A DNA stretch of 5,357 bases from CAZAQS01 sp964486825 (GTDB lineage: Bacteria; Chloroflexota; Anaerolineae; Anaerolineales; UBA4823), in contig CAZAQS010000318.1 of assembly GCA_964486825.1 (NCBI GenBank), positions 1 through 5,357 of the forward strand, given 5' to 3'. Shown piece after piece: positions 1 through 5,355 of this stretch. The translations under genes and the position numbers were made by a program. Position 1 is the stretch's first letter. Every line of letters starts with the position of its first letter. The notes under the pieces were generated by a model. It saw only the letters and a program-made list of their open reading frames with translations. It was not told where the DNA came from and ran no database searches.

Positions 1-2
1 TT

Positions 3-827
3 TACCAACCATTATCTGGTGAGATTCTCTACAACAGCAGCAATGGCACCGATCCAGGAGCTGTCGTTGACCTGGGCAAACTCACCGGAAAAGAAATTCT
101 ACCCTTCAGGCGCCAGATCCAGATGATTTTCCAAGACCCATACTCGTCGCTCAATCCCCGCATGACCGTGTTCGACATCATCAGTGAACCAATCCGAGCC
201 AACCGGTTAGCGTCTGGCAAAGAGCTGGAAGAGCGGGTCGTTCACCTCATGCAAATCGTAGGTTTGGAGCCACGTTATCTCCGGCGCTATCCACACGCTT
301 TCTCCGGCGGGCAGCGCCAGCGGATTGGTATCGCCCGGGCGCTCGCCACCAACCCGCGCCTGGTGGTGGCGGATGAACCGGTCTCAGCCCTCGACGTGTC
401 TATCCAGGCGCAAATTCTCAACCTGCTGCGCGACCTGCAAGCCGAGTTTGAACTGAGCTACCTGTTCATCGCCCACGATCTGAACGTTGTGCGGTACGTC
501 TCAGATCGGGTGGCGGTGATGTACGTAGGGCGATTGGTCGAGCTGTCATCCACAGAGGATCTCTTTGCTCGACCCAAGCACCCATATACAGAAGCTTTAC
601 TCTCGGCGGCGCCGAAATCTGATCCCGATGAGGCGCGTGAGCGGATCGTGCTCACCGGCGAGATCCCCAACCCGGCCAACCCACCTTCCGGCTGCTATTT
701 CCACCCCCGCTGCCGGTATGCCGAGCAGATCTGCGCGACAGAGGCGCCCCCCTGGGTCGAGGTCCGTCCGAACCATTACTCGGCCTGCCATTTCGGCCGC
801 GAACTCAACCTGCGTGGCGTGGTCTAG
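3..827 (+). CDS. Oligopeptide/dipeptide ABC transporter ATP-binding protein, OppF/DppF type (5' partial)
   Basis: This is the ATPase subunit of a peptide/nickel/glycan importer of the Opp/Dpp family; it acts on the cytoplasmic face of the membrane, pairing with a second ATPase (OppD-like) and two permeases. The reading frame is open from the left window edge, so the N-terminus with the Walker A P-loop lies outside; the ATG at 123 is internal (Q-loop residue region) and not the start. Visible in order: Q-loop (MIFQDPYSSLNPRMTV, from 123), ABC signature FSGGQRQRIGIARAL, Walker B LVVADEP with the D-loop SALD, H-loop LFIAHDLNVV, then the C-terminal oligopeptide extension. That extension holds four cysteines (codons at 693, 711, 732 and 786, pattern C-x5-C-x6-C-x17-C), the cluster that binds an iron-sulfur centre in some studied Opp/Dpp ATPases. 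All key ATPase residues after Walker A are intact. About 274 residues are visible; roughly 50 are missing relative to the usual 320-340. The family is certain, the substrate is not; Opp-like importers also carry glycans. Confidence 0.96.
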   Translation, partial: YQPLSGEILYNSSNGTDPGAVVDLGKLTGKEILPFRRQIQMIFQDPYSSLNPRMTVFDIISEPIRANRLASGKELEERVVHLMQIVGLEPRYLRRYPHAFSGGQRQRIGIARALATNPRLVVADEPVSALDVSIQAQILNLLRDLQAEFELSYLFIAHDLNVVRYVSDRVAVMYVGRLVELSSTEDLFARPKHPYTEALLSAAPKSDPDEARERIVLTGEIPNPANPPSGCYFHPRCRYAEQICATEAPPWVEVRPNHYSACHFGRELNLRGVV

Positions 828-833
828 GTCTTC

Positions 834-849
834 AGGGAACGAGATCCCT
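834..849 (+). other. Small inverted repeat between transporter stop and next ATG
   Basis: AGGGA (834-838) and TCCCT (845-849) are perfect complements separated by six bases and end one base before the ATG at 851. AGGGA is also the only Shine-Dalgarno-like string upstream of that ATG, at a long 12-nt spacing, so a hairpin here could partly hide it. A five-base-pair stem is easily found by chance, so this is only a weak candidate for translational control. Confidence 0.2.
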
Positions 850-850
850 C

Positions 851-1270
851 ATGACGTTGTTCACCTTCGTCATTTTCACCCTCCTTGCTTTTGCCGTCCT
901 GACCGGCGTGATCATGGCTTATCTGAGATGGGTGGCCAACCGGGTACTGACAGACCGGTTCCGGGATGCGGAATCGATCGTCAACGGGCAAGTGCCAGAG
1001 AGATGGATCTCCCAGATCAACCGCAGGCTGAATCGCAGGCGATTCAGCCATCCCTGCCAATCCCCTGTCAGTGGGACGCAGCTGGTCCTTGAGAAGTTGG
1101 ACCAGCTACAGGGTTTCTTTGAAAACAGCCCGTTTTTCGAAACCGCCGAAGCGCGGCAACTGTTGCTCACACAGCTGCAGGAAAGGCGCCGGCATTGGGC
1201 TGCCCTTAGTTGGGAGGCATTGCTGACTGAACACACAACGTCCCAGGTTACCCGTCTTCCCGATCGTTGA
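851..1270 (+). CDS. Small single-pass membrane protein of unknown function
   Basis: I do not recognise this 139-residue protein. Residues 1-25 form an uninterrupted hydrophobic segment (MTLFTFVIFTLLAFAVLTGV...) followed at once by Arg and Lys/Arg-containing sequence, which suggests a membrane anchor with the rest of the chain on the cytoplasmic side; no lipobox or signal peptidase site is evident. The remaining ~110 residues are soluble, Arg/Gln/Leu-rich and probably helical (LDQLQGFFENSPFF..., ARQLLLTQLQERRRHW). The ATG at 851 is chosen because it keeps the whole hydrophobic segment; the next ATG (914) would cut it. There is no good Shine-Dalgarno. It begins 23 nt after the transporter stop and ends five bases before the sialidase remnant, so it looks co-transcribed with both. 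A 24-base inverted repeat lies within codons for RLNRRRFS. Coding status is likely because frame, start and hydrophobic N-terminus agree, but no homologue was identified. Confidence 0.68.
   Translation: MTLFTFVIFTLLAFAVLTGVIMAYLRWVANRVLTDRFRDAESIVNGQVPERWISQINRRLNRRRFSHPCQSPVSGTQLVLEKLDQLQGFFENSPFFETAEARQLLLTQLQERRRHWAALSWEALLTEHTTSQVTRLPDR
1026..1049. repeat. Perfect 11-bp inverted repeat with 2-nt spacer
   Basis: GGCTGAATCGC (1026-1036) is followed after AG (1037-1038) by its exact reverse complement GCGATTCAGCC (1039-1049). In RNA this would fold into a stable GC-containing stem with a very tight loop, and in DNA it is a near-perfect palindrome. It lies inside the coding sequence of the small membrane protein and encodes part of an Arg-rich stretch. 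There is no T-tract after it, so it is not an ordinary intrinsic terminator. Confidence 0.85.
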
Positions 1271-1275
1271 GGAGC

Positions 1276-1518
1276 ATGAACATCGTCAGGCACGGTATCG
1301 TTTATCAGGAGCCCGGCCGGTTCGGCGGATGGCCGGCCAATCACGGAATGTGGAGCTGGGGGGATGAAATCCTGGTCGGCTTTGAGAGCGCCGAATACCG
1401 GGCAAGCGAACAGGGACACTCCATCTCCCCAGAAAAACCTGTCGAAGTGCGGTTCGCCAGGAGTCTGGATGGGGGCGAGACCTGGACAATGCAGTCTGGT
1501 CGAACGGCCAGAGCCTAA
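1276..1518 (+). pseudogene. Truncated sialidase / BNR (Asp-box) repeat protein, N-terminal 80 residues only
   Basis: The translation from ATG 1276 (MNIVRHGIVYQEPGRFGGWP..., then ANHGMWSWGDEILVGFE) matches the start of the sialidase/BNR-repeat six-bladed propeller proteins common in glycan-degrading bacteria, and residues 63-70 (SLDGGETW) are a textbook Asp box (S-x-D-x-G-x-T-W). Family members usually run to several hundred residues, with several Asp boxes; here the frame stops at 1516-1518, ten codons after the Asp box, and nothing propeller-like follows in any forward frame before the next gene. The remnant therefore lacks the active site and most of the propeller. GAGGAG (1269-1274) lies only one base before ATG; a TTG at 1267 is an alternative start but has no ribosome site. 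It sits five bases downstream of the membrane-protein stop. The last residues (MQSGRTARA) look unrelated to the family; in the +1 frame the sequence reads SLVERPEPK, so the break may be a small frameshift followed by loss of the rest. Confidence 0.72.
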
Positions 1519-1641
1519 GATTTTGGTAGTGCGATACCGAGCTTCGCTATTGTCTTAATCCCGCATCAATATAGAACCAAATCACGCATACACCCAATAA
1601 CCGCTCCTATACAAACACGATCTTTAATCAAGGAGATTGCT
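1519..1641 (+). promoter_or_regulatory. AT-richer spacer, probable promoter region of the downstream two-gene unit
   Basis: This 123-base stretch is visibly poorer in G+C than the flanking genes, holds no credible open frame and separates a broken gene from a gene with a strong ribosome site, so it is the natural place for a promoter. Candidate -10 hexamers are TATAGA (1570-1575) and TATACA (1608-1613); neither has a good -35 at 16-18 bases, and TTGTCT (1550-1555) is only 14 bases from the first. The promoter is inferred from layout, not from a convincing consensus. No transcription-factor palindrome was found. Confidence 0.3.
1630..1635 (+). promoter_or_regulatory. Shine-Dalgarno that fixes the GTG start at 1642
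   Basis: AAGGAG ends six bases before GTG 1642, an ideal spacing. The in-frame ATGs at 1651 and 1654 would be 15 and 18 bases away, so the GTG is the better start. Confidence 0.8.
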
Positions 1642-2811
1642 GTGAGCGAAATGATGACCTCTCGCCAACGACTATTAACAACTTACGCTCTGAAAGAGCC
1701 TGATCACGTCCCCGTGTGCCCCGATCTTTCAGCCATGGTCCCTGTGCGCCTAACAGGCCGGCCCTTCGATGAGGTGTTCCTCGATGGGTTGCCCCATAAT
1801 GGTTATGCTTCTGCGACAGTGGCTCAGGCTTATGTGGATGCCGTGCGCTACTTTGGAATGGATGGCTGGTATATCTACGGTTCTCTGGAAGAGATCAAAC
1901 CCGAAAACCAACCGGAGTGGCAGAAAACCTACCATCACTTGCCGGGAGGCGGGCAGACGTGTAACGAAATCGCCCATACACCCTATGGCGATCTCACCCG
2001 CAAAACCTGGTACCCGCTCGGTGAACCACCCTGGGAGACCGAAAAACCGGTCAAGGATTTGAAGCGGGACTGGCCCAGGTTGAGAGCAGTACTCGGCGAG
2101 GATGAGAACTGGCAGTGGGAGAAGGAAATAACAGACCGGGATCGAATAGGCGATCTTGGCGTGTATTCGTTGTGCATTGGTATTCCACAGGATTGGTGGT
2201 TCTTCCAACGGGAGGGTGGATACAATGTGATGTTTTACGATTACCTGGATGAAGCCGGGTATTTGCAAGAGATCTTCGACTTTTACACCCGCTACGCGCT
2301 CGCCCGCCTGCGAGCCGCGGTCGCCGCCGGTCCGGACGAGATCATGCTCGGTGGTTCGGCCTCCAGCCTGAGTATCTCCAGCCCGGCTAATTTCCGGAAA
2401 TATGACCTGCCCTTCATCCAACAGGCTGCGCAAATCTGCCGGGAAGCGGGAGTGTTCTCCCATCTGCACATCTGTGGGCGCTCGAGGAGGATTGTCGAGA
2501 TCGTCGCCGAAGAGACCGACGTGGACGTCATGGAGCCGCTCGAAGAACCTCCGGGTGGCGATGTAGATATTGCTGCCATTAAAAAGCGCTACGGTCGTCG
2601 CTTGTGCTTGAAAGGCAACATCAATACTTTTCAATTCATGTTGACGGCAACCCCTGATCAGGTGGCTGAAAAAGCCAAGCGGCTGATTGACGATTGTTCG
2701 CCTGGGGGCGGATTCGTGCTATCAACCGGTGACCAATGTGGCCGAGATACTCCGGATGCTAACATCTTCAAACTGGTGGAAGTTGCCAAAACCTATGGAC
2801 AATACCACTGA
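1642..2811 (+). CDS. Uroporphyrinogen decarboxylase (URO-D) superfamily protein, MtaA/CmuA-like methyltransferase type
   Basis: This 389-residue cytoplasmic protein has the full length of the URO-D fold (a TIM barrel). It is not HemE: the HemE N-terminal RQAGRY-type signature is absent, replaced by DHVPVCPDLSAMVPVRLTGR. Instead it has the features of the MtaA/CmuA branch, which are zinc-dependent methyltransferases acting on methyl-corrinoid: H276-x-C278 (codons 2467 and 2473, in HLHICG) and C366 (codon 2737, in LSTGDQCGRDTP) form the expected His-x-Cys...Cys metal site, and LKGNINTF followed by the C-terminal TPDANIFKLVEVAKTYG is the usual family ending. The GTG start is set by AAGGAG at 1630-1635. 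No corrinoid protein or MtaB-like partner is in the window, so the methyl donor and acceptor are unknown. Many such genes sit in sugar-utilisation loci without a proven role; the hydrolase gene begins 20 nt downstream and is probably in the same operon. The family call is firm, the reaction is inference. Confidence 0.9.
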   Translation: MSEMMTSRQRLLTTYALKEPDHVPVCPDLSAMVPVRLTGRPFDEVFLDGLPHNGYASATVAQAYVDAVRYFGMDGWYIYGSLEEIKPENQPEWQKTYHHLPGGGQTCNEIAHTPYGDLTRKTWYPLGEPPWETEKPVKDLKRDWPRLRAVLGEDENWQWEKEITDRDRIGDLGVYSLCIGIPQDWWFFQREGGYNVMFYDYLDEAGYLQEIFDFYTRYALARLRAAVAAGPDEIMLGGSASSLSISSPANFRKYDLPFIQQAAQICREAGVFSHLHICGRSRRIVEIVAEETDVDVMEPLEEPPGGDVDIAAIKKRYGRRLCLKGNINTFQFMLTATPDQVAEKAKRLIDDCSPGGGFVLSTGDQCGRDTPDANIFKLVEVAKTYGQYH

Positions 2812-2817
2812 CGGACC

Positions 2818-2826
2818 AAAGGAGGT
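2818..2826 (+). promoter_or_regulatory. Strong Shine-Dalgarno for the hydrolase gene
   Basis: AAAGGAGGT lies in the 20-nt gap after the URO-D-like stop, six bases (from AGGAGG) before ATG 2832. It is close to the full anti-16S complement, which argues that this gene was under selection for high translation until recently, and supports 2832 as the start. Confidence 0.85.
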
Positions 2827-2831
2827 TCACG

Positions 2832-3488
2832 ATGGAACGAGCTGTATATTTCGACGCCTGGTTTCCACGCCAGCACTGTTACCACCCGAGCCTACCCGCC
2901 AGACGGCTACGGATGATCGAAGATCTGGTTGACTACCGCGCCACCCTGCTCGTCTGGTCAGCGCTCGGGGGTGGTTCCCTCTCGCTTCCTTACCTGGAAC
3001 AGGAGGCTTTTGGTACCATTGACCCGCGGTTTCGCTTCTACGGGTTCCTAAACGATGTGGAGTTCATACAGGAAGCCCAAAAGCGAGGTATCAAGGTCTT
3101 TGGCATCGTTTTCGAAGCACAAGGCTGGGAGTTCCCGGTGGAGCTGAACCAGGCCGAGGACACGATCCTGGCCTTGAACGAGCTGCGCGGGGTTGGTAAG
3201 CGCGATTGGATCGGCTTACGTGAGTTTTCCCAGAACCGTTATCCGCGCCTCTGGGCGCCGCTCGAAAAGTACTTTCCGGGCGGCCTGGTCAACAGCGCCG
3301 GAGAATCCGTAACGGATCTTATTGCCGAGTGCTGCTCGCGTGATATTTTTGGCCAGCCTTGCCATGCCACGTGGGTTGAGTGCTCGGATCGAGAGCACCA
3401 GTGTTACCTGATGGATCGCAACAACCCGGTCTGGCGGGAATACTTAAAAGCGGTCATCCGCCTGCAGATCGATGCCGGGGATGATTGA
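2832..3488 (+). CDS. N-terminal half of the interrupted hydrolase (218 residues)
   Basis: This is what would be made if the TGA at 3486 acts as a stop. It holds the first strands of the barrel: MERAVYFDAWFP at the start, VWSALGGGSLSLPYLE, GFLNDVEFIQEAQKRGIKVFGIVFEA, and the helix WREYLKAVIRLQIDAGDD just before the stop. It ends directly before the likely acid/base strand (IQLDEAE), so on its own it should not fold into an active enzyme. Start choice rests on AAAGGAGGT six bases upstream. Codon use looks like that of the second half and of the URO-D-like gene, so the interruption appears recent. Confidence 0.75.
   Translation: MERAVYFDAWFPRQHCYHPSLPARRLRMIEDLVDYRATLLVWSALGGGSLSLPYLEQEAFGTIDPRFRFYGFLNDVEFIQEAQKRGIKVFGIVFEAQGWEFPVELNQAEDTILALNELRGVGKRDWIGLREFSQNRYPRLWAPLEKYFPGGLVNSAGESVTDLIAECCSRDIFGQPCHATWVECSDREHQCYLMDRNNPVWREYLKAVIRLQIDAGDD
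3486..3488 (+). other. In-frame TGA where glycine is expected
   Basis: The codons around it read GAT GAT TGA ATA CAA TTG GAC GAG, that is D-D-stop-I-Q-L-D-E. Restoring the first base to G gives D-D-G-I-Q-L-D-E, a common pattern for a barrel strand ending in catalytic acidic residues. Other genes in the window end in TGA at 1268, 2809 and 4926, with the one at 2809 followed by a Shine-Dalgarno and a new start, so TGA is a normal stop in this genome. Confidence 0.8.
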
Positions 3489-3494
3489 ATACAA

Positions 3495-4928
3495 TTGGAC
3501 GAGGCTGAGCTACCAATCGTCAGCATGTTTTACGGCGGGTGCTTCTGCCGCGATTGTATGCAAGGTTTTCGCCAATACCTAAAGCAGCTGAGCCCCGGTC
3601 AACTTCCTGCCGAGCTGCAAGGGATTGACCTGGACACATTCCATTATGGCGAATGGCTCCTGGCGCGGGGCTACGATTTCAAATCCAACCGGGGCCACAC
3701 GCCGTTAGTCTGGCAATACCTGCGCTTTCAACGGCAAGCCATCACCCAATATTTCGCTGAGCTGGCTCGCTACGCTCACGATTACGCCACCAGCCAGGGG
3801 CGGGACGTGTTGGTCTCCGGTAACTTCTACAACCTTTTTGACCAATATTATCCGCTCAAGCCCGAGGCAGATCTGATCATTACCGAAATGCGTAACACGC
3901 GCTACCGCCAGCCAGAATGGTACCGTTACGTGGCCGGTTTTGCGGGGGAAAAACCGGTAATTGTCGCCGAAAACCCCTTCGGTGGTGTCATTCCCGAGCT
4001 GGTTGCACGCCTGCAGGTCGGCAAGGCTTACGATCTCTTCCGCCTATCGCTCTTTGAAGCGGCTGCGCTGGGCGCGAACATGAGCCTGCCCTACGGGTCA
4101 TGGATGGGCAATGTAATTCAAGACGCGTTCTACGCGCCCCATGCAGTGTGCGTCGAGGTGCAGCACTTCCTGGCTGATCACGCTCACCTGTATAGCCGGC
4201 GCACGTACTCCGAAACGGCGGTTGTCTATAGCATGGAAAGCAACTTCAAGCCGGTTACCCGCCATTACTTATTCAAAGATGACAACACTAATCTTTCCGC
4301 ACTGGCGGAAATCCCATTCTGGAAGGTGTGCCAGTCGCTAAGTTCGGCTTCTCAGCCTTACGATGTGGTGTTTTTCCCGGATGGTGAGCTGAGCCACGAC
4401 ACGCTCATCCCGGAAGATTTGCGCCAATATCGCACCCTGATCCTGCCGGACTGCTGGTATCTGACTTCGGCCCAGGCGGCTTTGCTGCTTGCCCACCTGC
4501 AAAATGGCGGCCTGTTATTGGTCCTAGGCGAACTGGGCAGCAACCTTCCCGAAGATCAACGCCGAAAAATCCTGAACCATCCGGGCTCGATCCAGGTTGA
4601 AGCCCAGGCTCTACCCTGGCTTGAGTTGCTGCCGGGAGGCCCCCAACTGCGCCTGTTCTCCCCGGTTGACCTGGCTACCAACCTCCAGCGTGTCGAAGCC
4701 GGGGCAGCCCTGCACCTGATCCGCTACGACTACTCCCCCGAGCAGGATTGTGTGCCAGTGCTTGCGGAGATGGAATTAGAGCTTCGCCTACCGGAAGAAT
4801 TTGGAACATTGAAAATCTACAGCCCTGGAGTGAAGCCAGAAGCCAGGCTAACTATTTCAGGGAACCAGTATCATATCGTTCTTCGGCAGCTTCCCCTATA
4901 TAGCATCTTGCTGTTCAGCGGAACTTGA
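3495..4928 (+). CDS. C-terminal part of the interrupted hydrolase (477 codons from TTG)
   Basis: This stretch continues the same frame two codons after the TGA. The first possible start is TTG 3495 and the first ATG is 3525; neither has a usable Shine-Dalgarno, so independent translation is doubtful. It carries the rest of the barrel with the acidic pair D-E in LDEAELP, a three-cysteine motif CFCRDC (3540-3557) in the segment GGCFCRDCMQGFRQYL that is typical of this kind of hydrolase (possible metal site, inferred), E159 in IVAENPFGG as a possible second catalytic carboxylate, and the conserved-looking LGANMSLPYGSWMGN loop. Residues about 238-347 are the GATase-like domain and the last ~80 residues the beta tail. 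The missing first half makes it inactive unless the TGA is read through or is an error. Confidence 0.7.
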   Translation: MDEAELPIVSMFYGGCFCRDCMQGFRQYLKQLSPGQLPAELQGIDLDTFHYGEWLLARGYDFKSNRGHTPLVWQYLRFQRQAITQYFAELARYAHDYATSQGRDVLVSGNFYNLFDQYYPLKPEADLIITEMRNTRYRQPEWYRYVAGFAGEKPVIVAENPFGGVIPELVARLQVGKAYDLFRLSLFEAAALGANMSLPYGSWMGNVIQDAFYAPHAVCVEVQHFLADHAHLYSRRTYSETAVVYSMESNFKPVTRHYLFKDDNTNLSALAEIPFWKVCQSLSSASQPYDVVFFPDGELSHDTLIPEDLRQYRTLILPDCWYLTSAQAALLLAHLQNGGLLLVLGELGSNLPEDQRRKILNHPGSIQVEAQALPWLELLPGGPQLRLFSPVDLATNLQRVEAGAALHLIRYDYSPEQDCVPVLAEMELELRLPEEFGTLKIYSPGVKPEARLTISGNQYHIVLRQLPLYSILLFSGT

Positions 4929-5046
4929 GTGCATTACCTTGGCCGGGACCAAACCGTGATAGCGGGACAACTCCTGACGCCCAGTATAAAGGTAGGTTGG
5001 ACCACCAGCTCCAAGAAGAAGAACAGGAACGACAGCAGGACCAAGG

Positions 5047-5070
5047 CTTCTATGGCTGGAGAAGTTTTTT
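5047..5070 (+). terminator. Weak intrinsic terminator for the URO-D/hydrolase unit
   Basis: CTTCT (5047-5051) and AGAAG (5060-5064) can pair across the loop ATGGCTGG and are followed at once by six T residues (5065-5070). The stem is only five pairs, extendable by G-U pairs, but the position, about 120 bases after the hydrolase stop and before a converging gene, is right. Confidence 0.4.
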
Positions 5071-5075
5071 GTTCG

Positions 5076-5097
5076 AAAAAAACCGATCGAATGGTTT
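5076..5097 (-). terminator. Weak intrinsic terminator for the minus-strand gene
   Basis: Read on the minus strand, AAACC (5097-5093) pairs with GGTTT (5084-5080) across an eight-base loop, and the transcript continues with four more T residues (5079-5076). It lies 31 bases past the minus-strand stop and abuts the plus-strand T-tract, so the two hairpins together look like a compact convergent terminator. Confidence 0.38.
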
Positions 5098-5127
5098 CTA
5101 CTTAGTTGTTCGGACGGCAGGAGAAGA

Positions 5128-5355
5128 TTAATGAACTTCGATCAGCAGGGATAAATCTGTCTCGACCTCGGCAAGCCGGCGATTGTATAATTCCACAATT
5201 TCTTGTAATACTCCAAAGAAATCCTTTTCTTCCTCAGTCGCTAATTCGATAATATTTAAGGCGACAAAGCTCTCGATCGAGATGATGGTTAGTTCGGCGT
5301 CGATGCCTTCATCTTGAGCCAGCGCCCTGGCTTTATATTCCTGTTCGGCTGGAAT
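5128..5355 (-). CDS. Unidentified protein, C-terminal 75 residues (5' end beyond the right edge)
   Basis: On the minus strand the frame is open from the right edge to TAA at 5130-5128, giving 75 residues that start IPAEQEYKARALAQDEGID and end ETDLSLLIEVH. No start codon is visible, so the gene begins outside. The fragment is acidic, without Cys, and reads as alternating strand and helix: AELTIISIESFVALNIIELA, then a helix EEEKDFFGVLQEIVELYNRRLAEVE. From memory this arrangement (xxIxSIExFxxxNIxE..., YNxRLxxVETDxSLxIEV) resembles the tail of DUF4928-type proteins that accompany DNA methyltransferases in restriction-modification-like loci, but I cannot verify this and give it as a lead only. It converges on the hydrolase unit and is therefore a separate transcription unit. 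Its coding status is supported by the amphipathic pattern, the sensible stop and the terminator-like hairpin just after it. Confidence 0.65.
   Translation of the reverse strand: MPAEQEYKARALAQDEGIDAELTIISIESFVALNIIELATEEEKDFFGVLQEIVELYNRRLAEVETDLSLLIEVH

Larger units (their letters stand above)
2832..4928 (+). pseudogene. TIM-barrel glycoside-hydrolase-like protein with GATase-like domain, interrupted by in-frame TGA
   Basis: The frame starting at ATG 2832 stops at TGA 3486-3488 and then, in the same frame and with no missing bases, continues open to TGA 4926-4928. Both halves read as one protein of about 698 residues. Residues 1 to about 440 resemble the (beta/alpha)8 barrel of hypothetical glycosyl hydrolases related to GH42/alpha-amylase-type clans: strand-like segments KVFGIVFEA, DD-TGA-IQLDEAE, DVLVSGNFYN, DLIITEMR and KPVIVAENPFGG. 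The residue at the TGA would be 219, in the strand DAGDD*IQLDEAE, where the family usually has Gly (DGIQ/DGIH before an acidic pair); GGA to TGA is a single base change. About residues 459-568 form a class I glutamine-amidotransferase-like flavodoxin fold (VVYSMESNF..., VVFFPDGELS, YRTLILPD, GGLLLVLGELG), and residues 620-698 a beta-rich tail, as in GH42-like enzymes. No signal peptide: it is cytoplasmic. Substrate unknown. Alternatives are a sequencing error or UGA readthrough. Confidence 0.78.

Noticed and set aside
565..1092. 175-codon plus-strand open frame overlapping the end of the transporter ATPase and the small membrane protein
   Set aside because: It covers the conserved C-terminal region of the ATPase in another frame, and its translation is a low-complexity Arg/Pro/Ser-rich string.
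919..1419. 166-codon minus-strand open frame opposite the membrane protein and sialidase remnant
   Set aside because: It is antisense to two plausible plus-strand genes, Ser/Arg-rich and without recognisable features.
1519..1641. Insertion-sequence remnant or attachment site at the sialidase break
   Set aside because: No terminal inverted repeats, target-site duplication, tRNA 3' end or transposase fragment could be found there.
1750..2634. 294-codon open frame on the minus strand, opposite the URO-D-like gene
   Set aside because: It lies wholly antisense to a gene with a clear family match and an ideal ribosome site, and its translation shows no recognisable domain. It is a shadow of codon bias.
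1642..2811. Haem-biosynthetic uroporphyrinogen decarboxylase (HemE)
   Set aside because: The HemE N-terminal RQAGRY-type motif is absent, while the His-x-Cys...Cys site typical of the methyltransferase branch is present.
3486..3488. UGA as selenocysteine or as glycine (reassigned code)
   Set aside because: Glycine rather than cysteine is expected here, no SECIS-like stem-loop is evident just downstream, and no Sec machinery is in view. Reassignment to glycine is contradicted by ordinary TGA stops at 1268, 2809 and 4926 and by the moderately high GC content.
3481..3560. Programmed frameshift or coupled restart after the TGA using ATG 3481
   Set aside because: ATG 3481 is in another frame and does not lead into the hydrolase sequence; there is no slippery heptamer, and the two halves are already in the same frame.
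4925..5131. 68-codon plus-strand open frame from TTG overlapping the hydrolase stop
   Set aside because: It has a TTG start with no Shine-Dalgarno, runs through the candidate terminator, and its Gln/Glu-rich stretch comes from a purine-rich DNA run. The opposite strand of the same run gives a Leu/Phe-rich string that is equally likely to be an artefact.
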